Below are positions 1-11,616 of a DNA stretch of 64,000 bases, piece after piece. The notes below the pieces were generated by a model. It was not told the DNA's origin and made no database searches. It was given only the letters and a program-made list of their open reading frames with translations. This DNA comes from Diplosphaera chodatii (Eukaryota; Chlorophyta; Trebouxiophyceae; Prasiolales; Stichococcaceae): contig JAALGY010000052.1 in NCBI GenBank assembly GCA_032358165.1, positions 1,426,001-1,490,000 on the forward strand. Reading direction: 5' to 3'. Positions within the stretch are counted from its first letter, which is position 1. The number at the start of each line of letters is the position of its first letter. The position numbers were made by a program, and so were the translations under genes.

Positions 1-583
1 AAACTAGTGCTTCTCTTAGCACTTTCGTGGCAATGTCCACCGCGGCCTCGAAGTGCTCTGACATCGCAATGAGAAGCCGTGCAAACACCCAGACTGAGCC
101 AGCAGGTGGCCAAAGCAACAATCAGATGTACATTCTTGTTACTCACAAACCACTGATATGGGGACAGCACAGACACCACGTAAGTTTGGCCAGGCTGCCA
201 GGATCAGTGTGCACCAAAAGTGCTTCGCGCGCTGCCGGAACAGGCTATGCAGGCATATACGTACATAACAGGGTGACAAGTGCGTGGATAGATTGGACCA
301 GCAGGAATGGCACCCAGTGGCGAGCAGACAGGAAGGGTGGTTCTCCTCTTGGCGACTCGGTTCGACGCTGACGACCATCAGGGTTTTGGGGACTTCGATT
401 TTGCCAATCACAGCTGCGCAACCGCGGGCCCAGATAGCTCACCTTTGCGGTCCACTGCTACGTCAACATTGCATCTGTTCATATCATCTTGCGTTCTGGC
501 TCTTATCTGGCATCAAGTGAGCGGACGTCGGGGCCAGCAGGAAAGCCGCTCTTCGTTCACATCCACAGCCGCACGCCCCCGCA
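1..583. other. Left-edge region, no gene recognised
   Basis: No exon with a recognisable domain or consistent splice phase was found on either strand. The right part probably holds the promoter and 5'UTR of the following BAR-like gene; the far left may belong to a gene outside the window. Confidence 0.4.
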
Positions 584-3241
584 ATGACGATGGGCACCGG
601 CTGGCGACGCTTCTCCGAGAAGGTGAGTACATGCTCATGCATAGCCAACATGCACGCATGTCGCTGCGTCCGTTTGGCCGCCAGCAAGCGGCCGCAGCTG
701 CGCTCTTGACCACTGGTCGTTCGACAGGCAGCTCGGCGCTCGGGACGGTGAGCCAACGCAAGCGCGCTGCAGACTGTGTTGAGGTCAGTAGGATGCATGA
801 TCGCAGGCGCGGCAGAAATGGCACATCACGCTGGACCGCAGCTTCCCGGCCACAGTCAACCTCCGCAACGAGGCGATGATGCGGGAGGCGGGAGAGTTTG
901 CCACGCACCTGCGGCGCTGCGAGAAGGACATCCGCACACTCAAAAACGCCACAGAAGGTGAGACAGTAGCTGCACCTATGGGCGCCCAAAGTTGTTGCCT
1001 GGTCCAGGTGCAAACCAACTCGACACAGATCCCCAGTGATATGATCAGCAGCCGAAGGCACAGGCGCTGCTTTGCGGCTTCTGCCAGTGACAGTGCCTCT
1101 GCTGCTGCATTCAGATTGTGGATGGGTGTCTTACAAGCCCACTTTGGGTGCCTGACAAGCCCACTCCGAAGCCCTGCAGGCACCTCAGTCCGCAGTGCAT
1201 TGTCAGTCTCACATTGTGCTGAGCCTGTCGTGCACCACACTTGCCTGCAGGCCTGCTGATGACCACGAAGCTGGTGCTGTCAGCGCCACTCCCGCGGGTG
1301 TATGAGGACACGGGCAATGGCCGTGTGGTGCCGATGCCCTCTGGCAACGGGCCGGAGCCGGAGGCCGCCCGCATCGGCGGCGAGTTCAAAGTGGACGAGC
1401 TGACCCGCGTGTCGCGCGAGACGGTGTGCTGCTGTGTCGTCAGACAACAGCTGTGAGGGATGTCCCAGATGCAAGGGATGTGCTTGCGGACGTGAGGCTG
1501 TGTGCGGGGGCGCCAACATCCCAAGCTAACACCTTCGCACACACATGACCATCGCACGCCTGATTTCGTGCTGATGCGGTCTGTGATTTATCGCAGGCAA
1601 GGAAGCTGGACACGGAGGTTTTGGCGCCGATGGCTCGCTGGAACACCGCCTTCCACACAGTCGAGGTAGCAGACAGTCCTGTGCGCCAGGTGTCACCGCC
1701 TCCCCAGCGATGTGATGCAGCCGTTGTAGCCTCGGCGGGCTTGCACTTCATTGCTCAAGCACCACTGATGATGGCCGTAGATGCGAATGAAGAAGCTGGA
1801 GGAGATCAGGCTGGAGGTGGACTCCCGGCGACGTACTGTGCAGGAGCTGACCATCAAGGTATCCGTGATGTGGTTGGAATTGCACCGAAATACTACTGCA
1901 GGGGTCGGAGTCCTGCATCAAACTGAGGTGGATACCGCACAGTGTGCGTGCCTAGCATAATCTTCTATGCCATTGTAACATCTGGTCTCGCACCCTGCAG
2001 GTGGAGAAGCAGCGGGACAAGCTGCCGCAGACACGCGCAAAGGGGGAGGACGAGATGAATAACACCATCAAAACGCTGCAGCACAAAGAGAACAAACTTG
2101 CGGGTATGCAAATGCACTGCCTAGGGCATGATCAGGCTCCTGGGATGGACTGATATGCAGTCACCAGACAAGGGTTGGTCAGTCGGCAAGGAATTGCAGT
2201 GCGCAAACCACCCGGATTTCGAGACATTGTTCCAAGGTAGACACACCTCTGTGGCTGCAGCGGCACGGCAGTCGTTCAAGGAGCATGAGGCTCTGGTGTA
2301 CCAGCAGCTGGCGCAGCTCATCCGCGACGGTGTGTGGCTGAAGTCCTACATCGCCGCCGTCATGCGCGTCGAGCAGGTGCGCCCATGTGAAGGCGTGCCA
2401 GTACCACCAACATGATGTGTCTGCACATGGAAGCCCTGGTTTTGCTGGTCTCCTGTCCCTGTCGACTTGCCTGCGATCTGTCGAGGCAGGCGCACATGAC
2501 ATCTCAATGACACAGGCTTTGCTGCATAACTGCAGGAAGCATTCACAACAGCGTACAACTGCATGGGCCCATCGCGTGCGAGCGTGGGCGCCAGCATGAG
2601 CGAGGGCGTGCGCGCCTCGGAGGCCATGAGCGACGGCCGCCAGGCCACCCAGTCGCAGGCCCTGGTGAGCGCGTGCTGTGAGGCTGCTCATGGTGGCGCT
2701 GGCACTTGGAAAGGCATCGTTAGATGTCATACGACTTGGATGTCATGCTGCACAACCGTCGTGATTAGTGGTCGCGGATGATGTTGCGACCATCAGATGA
2801 CCGTGTCAACACGTCTGCATTGCTTGTGCGCAGAGCCCGGCGAGCGCGATGATGCGGCAGGTGGTGTCGAAGATGGCGCGCAAGACGCAGCAGCAGTCGC
2901 AGCAGCCGCTGGGCGGTGGGAAGGAGAACTCCGCCATCTTCGATGCGCCCTCCGCGCCCACCCACCGCATCAACGCCAACGCCAGCGCCGCGCCAGCCTC
3001 CCGGTGTGTGACGCCGTGCACCCTACTTGCTGCAAAGGGTTGTTGTGCGCAGGGTACGTGCGTTGTTGTGATGATGGTTTGGGGTGCGTTGCTTCTAGCT
3101 GCTGGGAGCATGGTCAGCTCCTTGCGTACACAGATCAGGCCACCACCCGCTGAATACGTGTATGCCTGTTGCCTGCGCCGCAGGTACGACCGCTATGGTG
3201 ACAGCACCGCATACAGCAACCAGCAGGTGTCCGCCTGGTGA
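584..3241 (+). CDS. BAR-domain-like coiled-coil protein (361 aa)
   Basis: Ten exons join in phase: 584-622, 807-957, 1251-1423, 1597-1665, 1781-1858, 2001-2103, 2261-2376, 2536-2664, 2834-3003, 3184-3241. The start is the ATG of MTMGTGWRRFSEK. Residues about 15-230 are charged helices (for example RMKKLEEIRLEVDSRRR, then EHEALVYQQLAQLIRDG), and their order resembles a BAR domain, which forms curved dimers that bind membranes. The C-terminal 100 residues are Ser/Gln/Ala-rich and probably disordered (QQQSQQPLGGG, then RYDRYGDSTAYSNQQ). No SH3 or PH domain is visible. The BAR call rests on helix pattern, not on a diagnostic motif; another coiled-coil family is possible. A TGTAA (algal poly(A) signal) lies at 3503-3507, 262 nt after the stop. 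It is convergent with the HSP20-like gene. Confidence 0.55.
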
Positions 3242-3849
3242 AGTGTTGCCGAAGGCTGGGAATGTTTTACTGTATGGCGGCATACAGTCTGCTCCGCTTC
3301 AGTTGAGGTCTGCAGCGATGGGGTTGACATCACTTTGAAGCCATGACATGTCTCGTGTATTGTGGGCGCTACCTGCATAAGGCGGCAACTCAGTACCGTA
3401 TCGAGCACCAAGTCCACATGTGGTTTCTGATGAGCAGTCTGGGTAGCACTGGAGCGCCAGTTTCAGGTGCAAATGTTTGAGCAACACGTGAACCAGGAAC
3501 CATGTAACACAGATCTTATACATCTGGAAGCTCTATCACTCGCAATAAAGGACGGTGCTACAATTGTATTTGTACAGCACAATAGCAATGAAAAGCAACG
3601 TGTGCATTGCAACTTGGTGCTAGTCATGGGTCGGGTACTGCTGTCAATACCCCACAGCAGGGACAATGATACAGGAGGAGCTAACCCCTGGCAACGAAGG
3701 GAAGGCGGTGTCATACACCTGCAGGTCGGGGTGCTGAAACGGAGCGCCCTCGCTGCAAACTGGCCGCATGCCATGCAGAGACGGTCTTGCAGCACTGACT
3801 CTGCAACTGTGTCAGTGGACCGCCGTTTTGCAGCTCGTGCCAGAGCAGC
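3242..3849. other. Convergent intergenic region
   Basis: This is the 3' flank of two converging genes. It contains a possible TGTAA poly(A) signal at 3503-3507 and no convincing exon. Confidence 0.4.
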
Positions 3850-5269
3850 TCAGGAGTTGCGCCAGAAGCTCACGCGCAGGACACCGTTGTCCAGTTCTGC
3901 AGAGGCGCGGCGGCTGTCGGCATCTGCTGGCAGCCGCCACGTCGAGGTGAAGGAGGTCCACTTCTGCTTGGGCGCCAGACCTGTGCCGTAGAAGTCGCAA
4001 CGTCAGGTTGGCATTTCAGGCTGGTCCATCGCTGCTGATTTGGCGGCGCCAGGTTGTGCCCATCAATCAGCATGACAGGTTGATACGGCATGACGCAATG
4101 CCGCACACTTATAGAAAGGCGTGCATGTACTCTTCAAGGCTGCACACCTTTATCGGTACGGTAGATTGCGGGGGCAACAGCCCGGCCATGCACAGGAATC
4201 ACAGGTCGACGCCCCGAGACCGTCAACTGCTGGCCATTGACTTCCACCCTCAGGTCCTCTGCACACAGTCAGGGACCCTGAACTTTCTGTAATGTGCCCA
4301 TTTTGTACCAAAGTGTGGGTTGCCAATCAGCACGCAAAAGACAGCGCGGCCAGCATCCGCTGACAGCAAGAGCAAGCTTGTTACAACAGCACTCAACAGT
4401 GCACTGGCACCTGCACGCACGCCAGGAAGCGCAAGCTGCAGCGTATGGCAGGTGTTGCTCTGCAGTGCATTCACCTGCATACTGCCCTCATGCATCAGTA
4501 AATATGATCACGGCAACACGAGGTGAGGTTGCCAGATTTGATACACAGACTGCAATCTGCAGATTTGATACACAGACTGCAATCTGCGAGCATTTGGTAC
4601 ACTGCATACATGTTCCTCCTGTTCAAGCAACCAGTCGGCATCAGGCCCATCCAGCTGTGACACACCCTTAGACCAATGCCCCGCTTTTTGGCACTGGCTT
4701 CTGCTTTTGTGCTCGTCCCCGCCTGCTGCTTGCTGCTGAGCAGGCTGCGCTCAAAGGCTGCGTGCGCTTCGGCAACAGCCTGCAGCACCCGTGCATCGTC
4801 GCCAGCTGCCTTTGCAAAGGCTGGCGGTGCCTACAGCAGGATGCAACACGTATCAAAATATGATGATGATAATGACACGATGGATCTTGTCAGAGAGGCC
4901 ATGATCACATGCACCGCATGTGACTTTGCCGAATGCCGTGAACCATACCTCTGGCGCGATCGAGCCTTTGATGGGAACCAGTTTGTTGCCCAGCACAAGC
5001 TCTGCAGCTCGCAGCGCTTCTTCCTCATGCCGGCCCTTCCCCTGCGCATGGTGCAGCGATGCATGCTCACACTTGCAGATCAGCAGGCTGGCAAACCGGC
5101 AAAGTGAACCCTGTGCGATACACGAGTCAACAATGCCGAAGCACGGCCTCACCTCCAGTTGAGACCTCCGCCCGTGTGGCAGGGCACATGCTGCAGGCCG
5201 TGCATATGCAATAGCGCTGGAAGCGGCGCAGTTCTGCGGCGCACAGAGGGACCAATGGGGTATTGCCAT
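3850..5269 (-). CDS. HSP20/alpha-crystallin-domain protein (about 226 aa)
   Basis: Exons on the minus strand: 5269-5153, 5041-4949, 4830-4666, 4474-4411, 4258-4148, 3980-3850; all junction phases agree. The C-terminal half carries the small heat-shock signature: HTLQLALPGVRAEDLRVEV, then NGQQLTVSGRR, then TWRLPADADSRRASAELDN and GVLRVSFWRNS at the stop. The two ends of the alpha-crystallin sandwich are intact. An extra 35-residue segment (HGRAVAPAIYRTDKGLAPK) sits between beta strands where canonical sHSPs have a short loop. The N-terminal 125 residues are helical and charged and I do not recognise them; no canonical C-terminal IxI motif is present. Likely a chaperone-like or HSP20-related client-binding protein. 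The first exon is uncertain: an upstream in-frame ATG at 5431 would add 54 residues. Confidence 0.65.
4534..4587. repeat. 27-bp perfect tandem duplication (2 copies)
   Basis: Copies at 4534-4560 and 4561-4587 are identical; the unit begins AGATTTGATACACAGACTGC. It lies in an intron of the HSP20-like gene. On the coding strand each copy supplies a GATTGCAG acceptor-like string. Confidence 0.95.
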
Positions 5270-5756
5270 ACGCAGTGGACAGAAGGGTATGGCTTGCCAA
5301 GCTGCAGGGGCACATGCGCACCTGCATGGCAATGCCGGAAGCACAGCATTCCTGACGTTCCAGCCCCAGCATGTGGCCGTGCAGAACGGACAGCCGTCGG
5401 GCCACCACCTCTGCGTCCATGCTGCACCCACTCTTGACGGAGTGCCAGACGAGTTGCAGACAGCGGGCTACACATGTTCACACTTGCTGATGTCGTCAAA
5501 AGATCACTGTTGTCACATCCAAGACTGGTGGTCGGAAGCTGCCACACTGTTGTCGGACGTTGGCACGTTGCCCGTCAAGCTCAGTATGCAAGTTGACCTT
5601 CGGTGTGTGATGCGTATGGAACTGGTACACCGGCGTGCGCAAGTGACGCAGTCTGATCGCAGCTGATCTGGGCAACAATCCAACCTAGTTGGTGGCCTGA
5701 TTTGCGCACCTGCTGCAGAGTCCATATACCCGCGAATGCGTTTTTAGAAGCATGCA
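5270..5756. other. Divergent promoter region, HSP20-like / phosphatase
   Basis: This 487-bp stretch separates two divergent starts. It may include the true first exon of the HSP20-like gene (ATG at 5431). I saw no clear heat-shock element. Confidence 0.35.
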
Positions 5757-7943
5757 GTGCAGATGCTCAATGCTGCAATTCGTTGTACGGCAGTGAATGT
5801 GGCCACATTCGGTGTTGTAGCATCGCATCCGCCACTTCATTCGGTGGCCCACACAAGGGCTAGTCAGCTGCTGGCACATTTGCCGCCTGCGAGTGCTGGA
5901 TCGGCAATGCGCAACCCGCTACTATCCCATGTCGCTGCTGCAGAACGGGATGCGATGACTGACGCTGCTGCAGCCGAGCTAACACCAAGAGGTGCTGAGC
6001 CGCCGAGGCGTGCTAGTCCCAGGTGTTCAGCAGTCTTCACGCTGTTGGCTGCCATAGGTCTAAGCTGGCAGAGTTGCACGACATGTACGCGTTTGCACCT
6101 CTGTGCAGGCAACCCTGTACCGTCAGTAGTGCATGCCCAGGCAGCTGCCAGGGGGCGTATCATTTGCATTGGCGACATTCACGGCTGCCTGGAGGAGTTC
6201 AGGGTGACAGTCAGCGAGGCACCGACGTCCTTCAGGCTGTCATAACATACAGTGTCGACTCGGATGTGCTTTCTATACCGTGACGCATGCGGCGTTCATC
6301 TGCAGGATCTGCTGGACAAATGCAGCTTTGAACAGAGCCGTGACACCTTGGTGTTGGTGGGGGACCTGGTGAGCTACATTTACCTTGTATGATGGCACGG
6401 ACGGTTTGGTGTATACTTGTGCAGAAGAAAGTTGGTGCACGGACCAGCAATCGACACGAGCAGGCAGGTATGTTCATGTATGCAGGTGAACAAGGGTCCA
6501 CACTCAGCAGCCGTGGTGGCAGAGGCTCGCCGACTAGGGGCGTCGGCTGTGCGTGGCAACCACGACGATGCTGGCCTGGCAGCCTACTTGGACCACAGAG
6601 CAGGCCGTCCTGTAAAGGTATATGCGTCACAAGCGCATGTTGCAATGCCTGCCGTGCCAACTGCTCAAGTCGAGCATTGTGATCATGCCATGTTTGTAGC
6701 ACATAAGGTGGAAACTTCAAAACAGCATTGAGCGCACATCAACAGATGCAGAAGTCAAGTGGACAGCTGCGCACCTGGAGACGTGCTGTTGAGCTCTTGT
6801 GTGACATTTTGTCATGAGCAGGACAAGCACTACTGGGTCAAAGGCCTGACGGCGGAGGATGCCGAGTGGTTGAGCGCACTGCCGTTCACGCTGTGCCTAC
6901 GGGACACGCTGATGGTGGTGCACGCCGGGCTGGTGCCAGGTGGCTCATGGCATTGCTTCCTTTGCTGACAGCTAATCGCACTTCCGCGCAGTTGATGGTG
7001 AGTATAGCGCATCACTGTTTGCATGCGATCCACTGGCTGTACGCACGCAGGCGTGCCACGAACAGAGCAGAGACTGCAGGACCTATACACGGTAAGTTAT
7101 GCTGTCTAATGGTACACAAGTGCACACTGCAGCATGGCACCTGGTGGACCCGTCCCCTGCTTGCACTTGCACTCAGATGTGCACTTACGTAAGCGTCCCG
7201 AAATGCACATGCAGATGCGCGATGTTGTCCCTCGAAGTGGAGGAGGTGCGCTGCTTGCATCCGTTGTGAGAATGCACAGCATGCCCATACCGCTGCGGTC
7301 GTGCCTCCTGATACATGGGTCAGCTGTGCAGGCTGGGAGGCCCGTGCAGAGCACACCAGCACAGGCCAACCCTGGTAGGAATGCACCACTGCCCAGTGTC
7401 ATTGGAGGGTGCTTGTGCAGTGTTATCAGAGATGTGACTGCAGCACTCTGCGTGTGTGCTTGTTAGACTGAAAACCACCTGTGATACAGGGCTGCGGTTT
7501 GGGGCGGGCCGCGGCATGTGCTGTTTGGCCACGATGCACAGCGACGCCTGCAGCTCCGGCGCTTTGCCACAGGTTCTCTCTGCTGACCGCTGCTTGTTGT
7601 TGTGTGCCACTGGAGCCTTGGGCATGGGGGCCAGCGCTGTTCGCAACATCTCATCTCCTGCGCTGCTTTGCGTGTGCGCATGATCACATGCTATGCCTGC
7701 AGCATCAATGGCACATGATGCATCGAAGACCTGGCTGCAGGACTGGACACAGGATGTGTGTATGGTGGTCAGCTTACAGCCTGCGTGCTGCCGCCAGCGT
7801 CCAGTGATGGTATCATCAGCAAGGTGAAGCGGCTGCTGAGCTGCTGCCTAGCACCACGCTCTTGCCCAGGACAGGCGCTGACGCTGCGTCAGCTGGGCGG
7901 GCAGATTGTGTCGGTGCCATCAAGACAACCGAAGGCGAAATGA
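5757..7943 (+). CDS. Calcineurin-like metallophosphatase, ApaH/ALPH type (386 aa)
   Basis: Nine exons: 5757-6203, 6306-6368, 6486-6617, 6822-6939, 7051-7091, 7215-7245, 7332-7374, 7490-7572, 7741-7943. The metal-binding PPP-type motifs come in order: [10 protein letters not shown] (about residue 139), LVGDLVNKG (about 168), RGNHDD (about 190), HAGLVPG (about 250) and [12 protein letters not shown] (about 300). This order and the spacing to GHDA match bacterial ApaH and eukaryotic ApaH-like phosphatases, which hydrolyse dinucleoside polyphosphates and in some eukaryotes remove mRNA caps. The first 130 residues are unrelated to the catalytic domain and include a hydrophobic stretch ([12 protein letters not shown]), suggesting a membrane anchor or targeting signal. 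The start could be a later Met. The substrate cannot be read from sequence. Confidence 0.8.
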
Positions 7944-8346
7944 TGCCCATCGTCTCCTGATCGTTTCCACAGATTGGTCGCCAACATCTACCGTATTTCG
8001 TGCCTATTGCTGCACCCTTATTTGCATTGGTCGGAACGGGAAATCACACCAGGCTTTGCTCTTGCTGGACATGAAGAAGAGGGTTCGTCTGCCTCGATCA
8101 TTTACTGTATAACTCATTGCAACTCATTGCAATCAAGTGCCTCTGACACAGAACAGCTTCTGCTTAAACCTTTTTCTCTCTCAGACAAGTAGCTGCTGTT
8201 GTACCCGCCATGAATGGAAACACCAAAGACCTGCCATGCCTGATGCCTTGCGCCGTACGCAGCCTGCAACAATGCCAACAGTGGGCCGCAGCATCCTGCA
8301 CCGGCCTCGGCGCCAGCCAGTGGCAGCTGAGTGCTGCGCTGGGTCT
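7944..8346. other. Convergent intergenic region
   Basis: This is the 3' flank between the phosphatase and psbQ. An 10-bp direct repeat (AACTCATTGC twice, 8111-8130) is the only structure seen. Confidence 0.4.
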
Positions 8347-8973
8347 CTAACCCAGGGCAGCCAGGGCCTCGTCCAGGGCAGACTTGGCGGCGGCATACGC
8401 GGCGGCTGCCTTCTCGGGGCTCTTCTTCCGGATGGCGAAGTCCAGGTCATCGACCTTGGCATAGAACTTCTTGCTGAGCTCGATAGCCTTCTTCTTTGAG
8501 GTCTTGTCAAGCGTGGCAGCAGAGTTGCCGAGATCCTGGCGCAGGTTGCCCACCTGGCCGCGCAGCTCCTCCCGGGCCTTTGTCCAGTACTTCTTGTCGA
8601 TGAAGCCGCCCAGGTCGCCGTTGATGCGCTTCTTCGCCTCGTCGATGCGCGACTTGGTGCCAGCTATGTTGCCGCGGAACTGGTCAATACCATCACGCAC
8701 GCTCTGGGGCAGGTCCAGGTCGCGGGCCTGGTAGATCAGGTCGAAGCCCGCATCGCGCACTTTCGTGGCGTCGATGATCTCGATCGCCTGCGCCGCCGGC
8801 GCGATGGCGATGGCGCCCGCCAGCAGGCCGCCCAGCACCGCGCGGCGGCCCTCAGCGCTGGCGCTGACAGCCACTGGCCGGCATGCCCGCAGAGCTGCCG
8901 TCTTGCTGGAGGTAGTCTGCACGGCCTTGCCCGCCAGGCAGGACCTCTGCGTCTGCAGCATGGTCGCCTGCAT
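8347..8973 (-). CDS. psbQ: Photosystem II extrinsic protein PsbQ (OEE3) precursor, about 208 aa
   Basis: This is a single-exon gene. It starts at MQATMLQTQRSCLAGK; an in-frame ATG at 9030 would add 19 residues, but the shorter form gives a typical chloroplast transit peptide (Ser/Thr/Ala/Arg-rich). A twin-arginine thylakoid signal follows (EGRRAVLGGLLAGAIAIAP, then AQA cleavage site), so the mature protein starts near IEIIDATKVRD and enters the lumen by the Tat route. Mature motifs match green-algal PsbQ: RDAGFDLIYQARDLDLPQ, KKYWTKAREELRGQVGNLR, and the C-terminal helix KVDDLDFAIRKK. The protein binds PSII on the lumen side and stabilises the Mn4CaO5 cluster, Ca and Cl binding. It is intronless, unlike nearly all neighbours, as is common for very highly expressed algal genes. 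Confidence 0.95.
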   Translation of the reverse strand: MQATMLQTQRSCLAGKAVQTTSSKTAALRACRPVAVSASAEGRRAVLGGLLAGAIAIAPAAQAIEIIDATKVRDAGFDLIYQARDLDLPQSVRDGIDQFRGNIAGTKSRIDEAKKRINGDLGGFIDKKYWTKAREELRGQVGNLRQDLGNSAATLDKTSKKKAIELSKKFYAKVDDLDFAIRKKSPEKAAAAYAAAKSALDEALAALG

Positions 8974-9283
8974 CCTGTCTGGCGCTGCTTCGCGGCTGTT
9001 GCTGACGACGACGGTGGACACGGGCGGCAAACGCGGGGTGTGCTGTCGAGGGCCTACGGATCTGGTTCCCGCAGCGCTATCCTAGCTCGATGAGAATCTA
9101 TCGGCAGGGACCCTAGCGGTCCTGGTAGTCGGGGAATTGATTGGAAGGGCCGATCACCTCAGCAGGAGCAATGGAGCATATGAGAAACTACGGCAGACGC
9201 AGAGCACTGTGAAAGCCGGCTGACCGTTTGTGATTTGGGGCATTTCACAGCACAACAGGTGCCTGTGCTGACACCACCTGGCT
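8974..9283. other. Promoter/5' region of psbQ
   Basis: About 310 bp between the rpiA stop and the psbQ start, both on the minus strand. It must contain the psbQ promoter and the rpiA 3'UTR. No box was recognised with confidence. Confidence 0.4.
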
Positions 9284-10736
9284 TCAAGCAGAGACATCTG
9301 CTTTCCGCAGCGTTTGCGGCCCCTTCTCGGTCGCAACAACCGCCTCGCTGACCACATCGAGCAGCAAGCCATGCGCTAGCACGCCCTGCACACCCTGTAT
9401 CTGGTCGACCAGCTCGGTATAAGGCACGCATTCGCCCATGTACACAAGTGGTGTGTCCTCCTGCGGGTCTGTGAGCGGCTTTCCTGCAGCAAGGCATGCT
9501 GAGCACTGGTCCCCTTGTAACCTGGGACATAGTATTAATGATCCTCGCGAGGTCTCAGAGCACCTGCTTGCTCGTCTGCTTGGTCATCTGACAAACAGCT
9601 TGAAGCACAAGGAGCGAAGTCCTCCAGGTGACTTACTAAACTTCAGGTCTAAGAGGTTCTCGCCCGCCTCTGTAATGTAAGGATCGTCAAGCGCACGCGG
9701 CTGACTAGTGGGGACATTGCTGCGGCGCCTGCAGATGGGTGACAATGCATCGGCATTGGCACGAGTGTGTCCGCCCTTACACAGTTGACGCAGCCAGGAC
9801 AAGCTCACCAGACTTCAGCATCGCCCAGCAGCAGATCATCTAGCTCTTCTGCAGTGTCCTCCCAGGTTGCGCCGCCAACCAGGACAGGCACATTGCCCCG
9901 AAGCCTTTCCACAACCTGCATTGGTGGACAGCACATCAGCAAGCATCACCATTTTGCTGTGGATCAGCCTTCAACTGCGCTCACGAACCAAGTCAAACTG
10001 AAGTCTGCAAGATACACTACATGCACGATGCTCCCCGCACCTTGTCTGAGCCATCGACCAGGGCAATCAGCTGCTGCGACTTGGCAGCGAGAGCCTGCAG
10101 CCGACGCAGCTGGGGCTGCTGCGGTTCTGACTGTACACCCACAACGGCTGCCAGCTCCTGCTCATCGATCTGGTCCACATCAGTGAGCGTGACATCCACC
10201 TATGACCGGATACAATGTCACGGTGTCAGCCTGTCAACATCTCGTCCACCTTTCACTGTGGCTCATCTTCATGTGCGTTCCGGTAAGTAGCACACCTGTG
10301 GGGTTTGCTGCAGATCACATGCTGGGAGCTCATGAAAGAGCGCTTCTCTGGCAGCTGTGTCTGACCCGGGCACCACCTGGACATTCTGCGTGCACCAACC
10401 AGCTCGTTCAGCACCTGTGCATCGGCAACCGTAACGAGCAGTGTCCATGTGAGCAGTCAACAACTCAGCACCTGCAGGCTGCCTCGCTCCAGCTGCTTGG
10501 CGAGGTATGCTGTAGCCAGCGCCGTCTGCAGATAGAAGTCAAGTCCAAAATGGAGCATTTGAGCCGAGAGCTTTTGTAAAACGATGCTGCTCAAACATAC
10601 CTGTCTGTACGACTTTACCCACCAGAGGACCTGACCCTAGCCCCACGGTTTGTCCGGTGCGGATGTAGCGATCAATCGCCAGCTCTGCAGAAAACCTGGC
10701 CGGGTGGAGGGCATCAATGGTGTCACTGTGGTGCAT
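9284..10736 (-). CDS. rpiA: Ribose-5-phosphate isomerase A-type (271 aa)
   Basis: Exons: 10736-10623, 10525-10472, 10385-10296, 10199-10041, 9915-9809, 9728-9637, 9483-9284; every phase is consistent. Motifs in order: TVGLGSGPL (the phosphate-binding GLGTGS-like loop), [34 protein letters not shown] (counterpart of DGADE), [38 protein letters not shown] (counterpart of GNYILD) and [20 protein letters not shown] (counterpart of GVVEHGLF). The enzyme interconverts ribose-5-phosphate and ribulose-5-phosphate in the Calvin and pentose phosphate pathways. Several canonical residues are altered: DGADE reads TDVDQ and KGRGGA is not seen. It may therefore be a divergent paralogue with reduced activity. 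No obvious transit peptide is present in this model, so it may be cytosolic or lack a first exon. Confidence 0.75.
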
Positions 10737-11616
10737 GAGCGCAGGTCTGTATGTGCATCATACAGCATGCCGTATGTCCTGAGATCGACATGGTTACCTC
10801 CGCTGATCAACCTCAGCGTCTGAACGCTCTGCTGCGCATGTTGCCAGTGAGCGGCGACTGCAGGCTCTGCATCGCTGCCGATGCGTGTGGGCCTTCTCTG
10901 TGTTCAATTGGTGCATTGAGGCCCTGCAGGTCCATGACATCACACTTTATTGTACCTTTGCATTGAAGCTCAATGAGGGCTTACTGACCGGCAAGGTTGA
11001 GCATGTCATGGGGCAGGAGCGCTCTTGACACCTGCGGTGGGCCCCAAGCCTGCATGATGTGCGCGACTCCGGTGGGCAGTTCATGAGCCTATGAGAGTGG
11101 ATCTGATGCTGGTAGCACATGCTGTGAAGGACTGCACTCTACTGTCTTGCTTGCTGATCACTGTGCCGCCACTGATGCCCAAATGACTGGTGCACCGGTA
11201 AGATGTTGTCCAGCAATTCAGAGCCGACACCGACACGCGTCTAGTTCTGGATTGACTGCTTAGGCAGTGAGGGGCGCAAAGCGCAGGACGGTAAAAGTGA
11301 CATCCTGCACCTAGCTCACGATGCAAGGGGAGGATCAAGATCTCCAAGACACCAGGTGACAACGCAGCAAAATCTAGTTTGCAGCACAGCAGGACAGGTA
11401 CATACACGGCAACAGATGCACGTTCCGAGGTGTTGTCCTGAGGCAGTCAACACGCAATTGCAGCAACCCCTCGACATCAAGTGCAGTGCTTTAAGCGGCG
11501 CACAACTGTAGTGTGACGAAGTGGTGCACGGAACGGCAGCTCTTGCTGGTTGGCCTATAGCATTTCGCTGTACAGTGCCTGTACTGGCTGACCGCAGCAC
11601 AGCACTTTGCGGCCAG
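10737..11616. other. Divergent intergenic region, rpiA / SET methyltransferase
   Basis: No supported exon was found in these 880 bp. An N-terminal targeting exon for either gene could be hidden here. Confidence 0.35.

Noticed and set aside
3870..4106. VMLIDGHNLA resembling an NYN nuclease motif on the minus strand
   Set aside because: It lies in the last intron of the HSP20-like gene, and the splice removing it gives the conserved alpha-crystallin end in phase.
4676..5107. Plus-strand frame with an apparent signal peptide (MPRFLALASAFVLVPACCLL)
   Set aside because: Antisense to phase-consistent HSP20-like exons; hydrophobic look comes from the complement of Ala/Lys/Gln helices.
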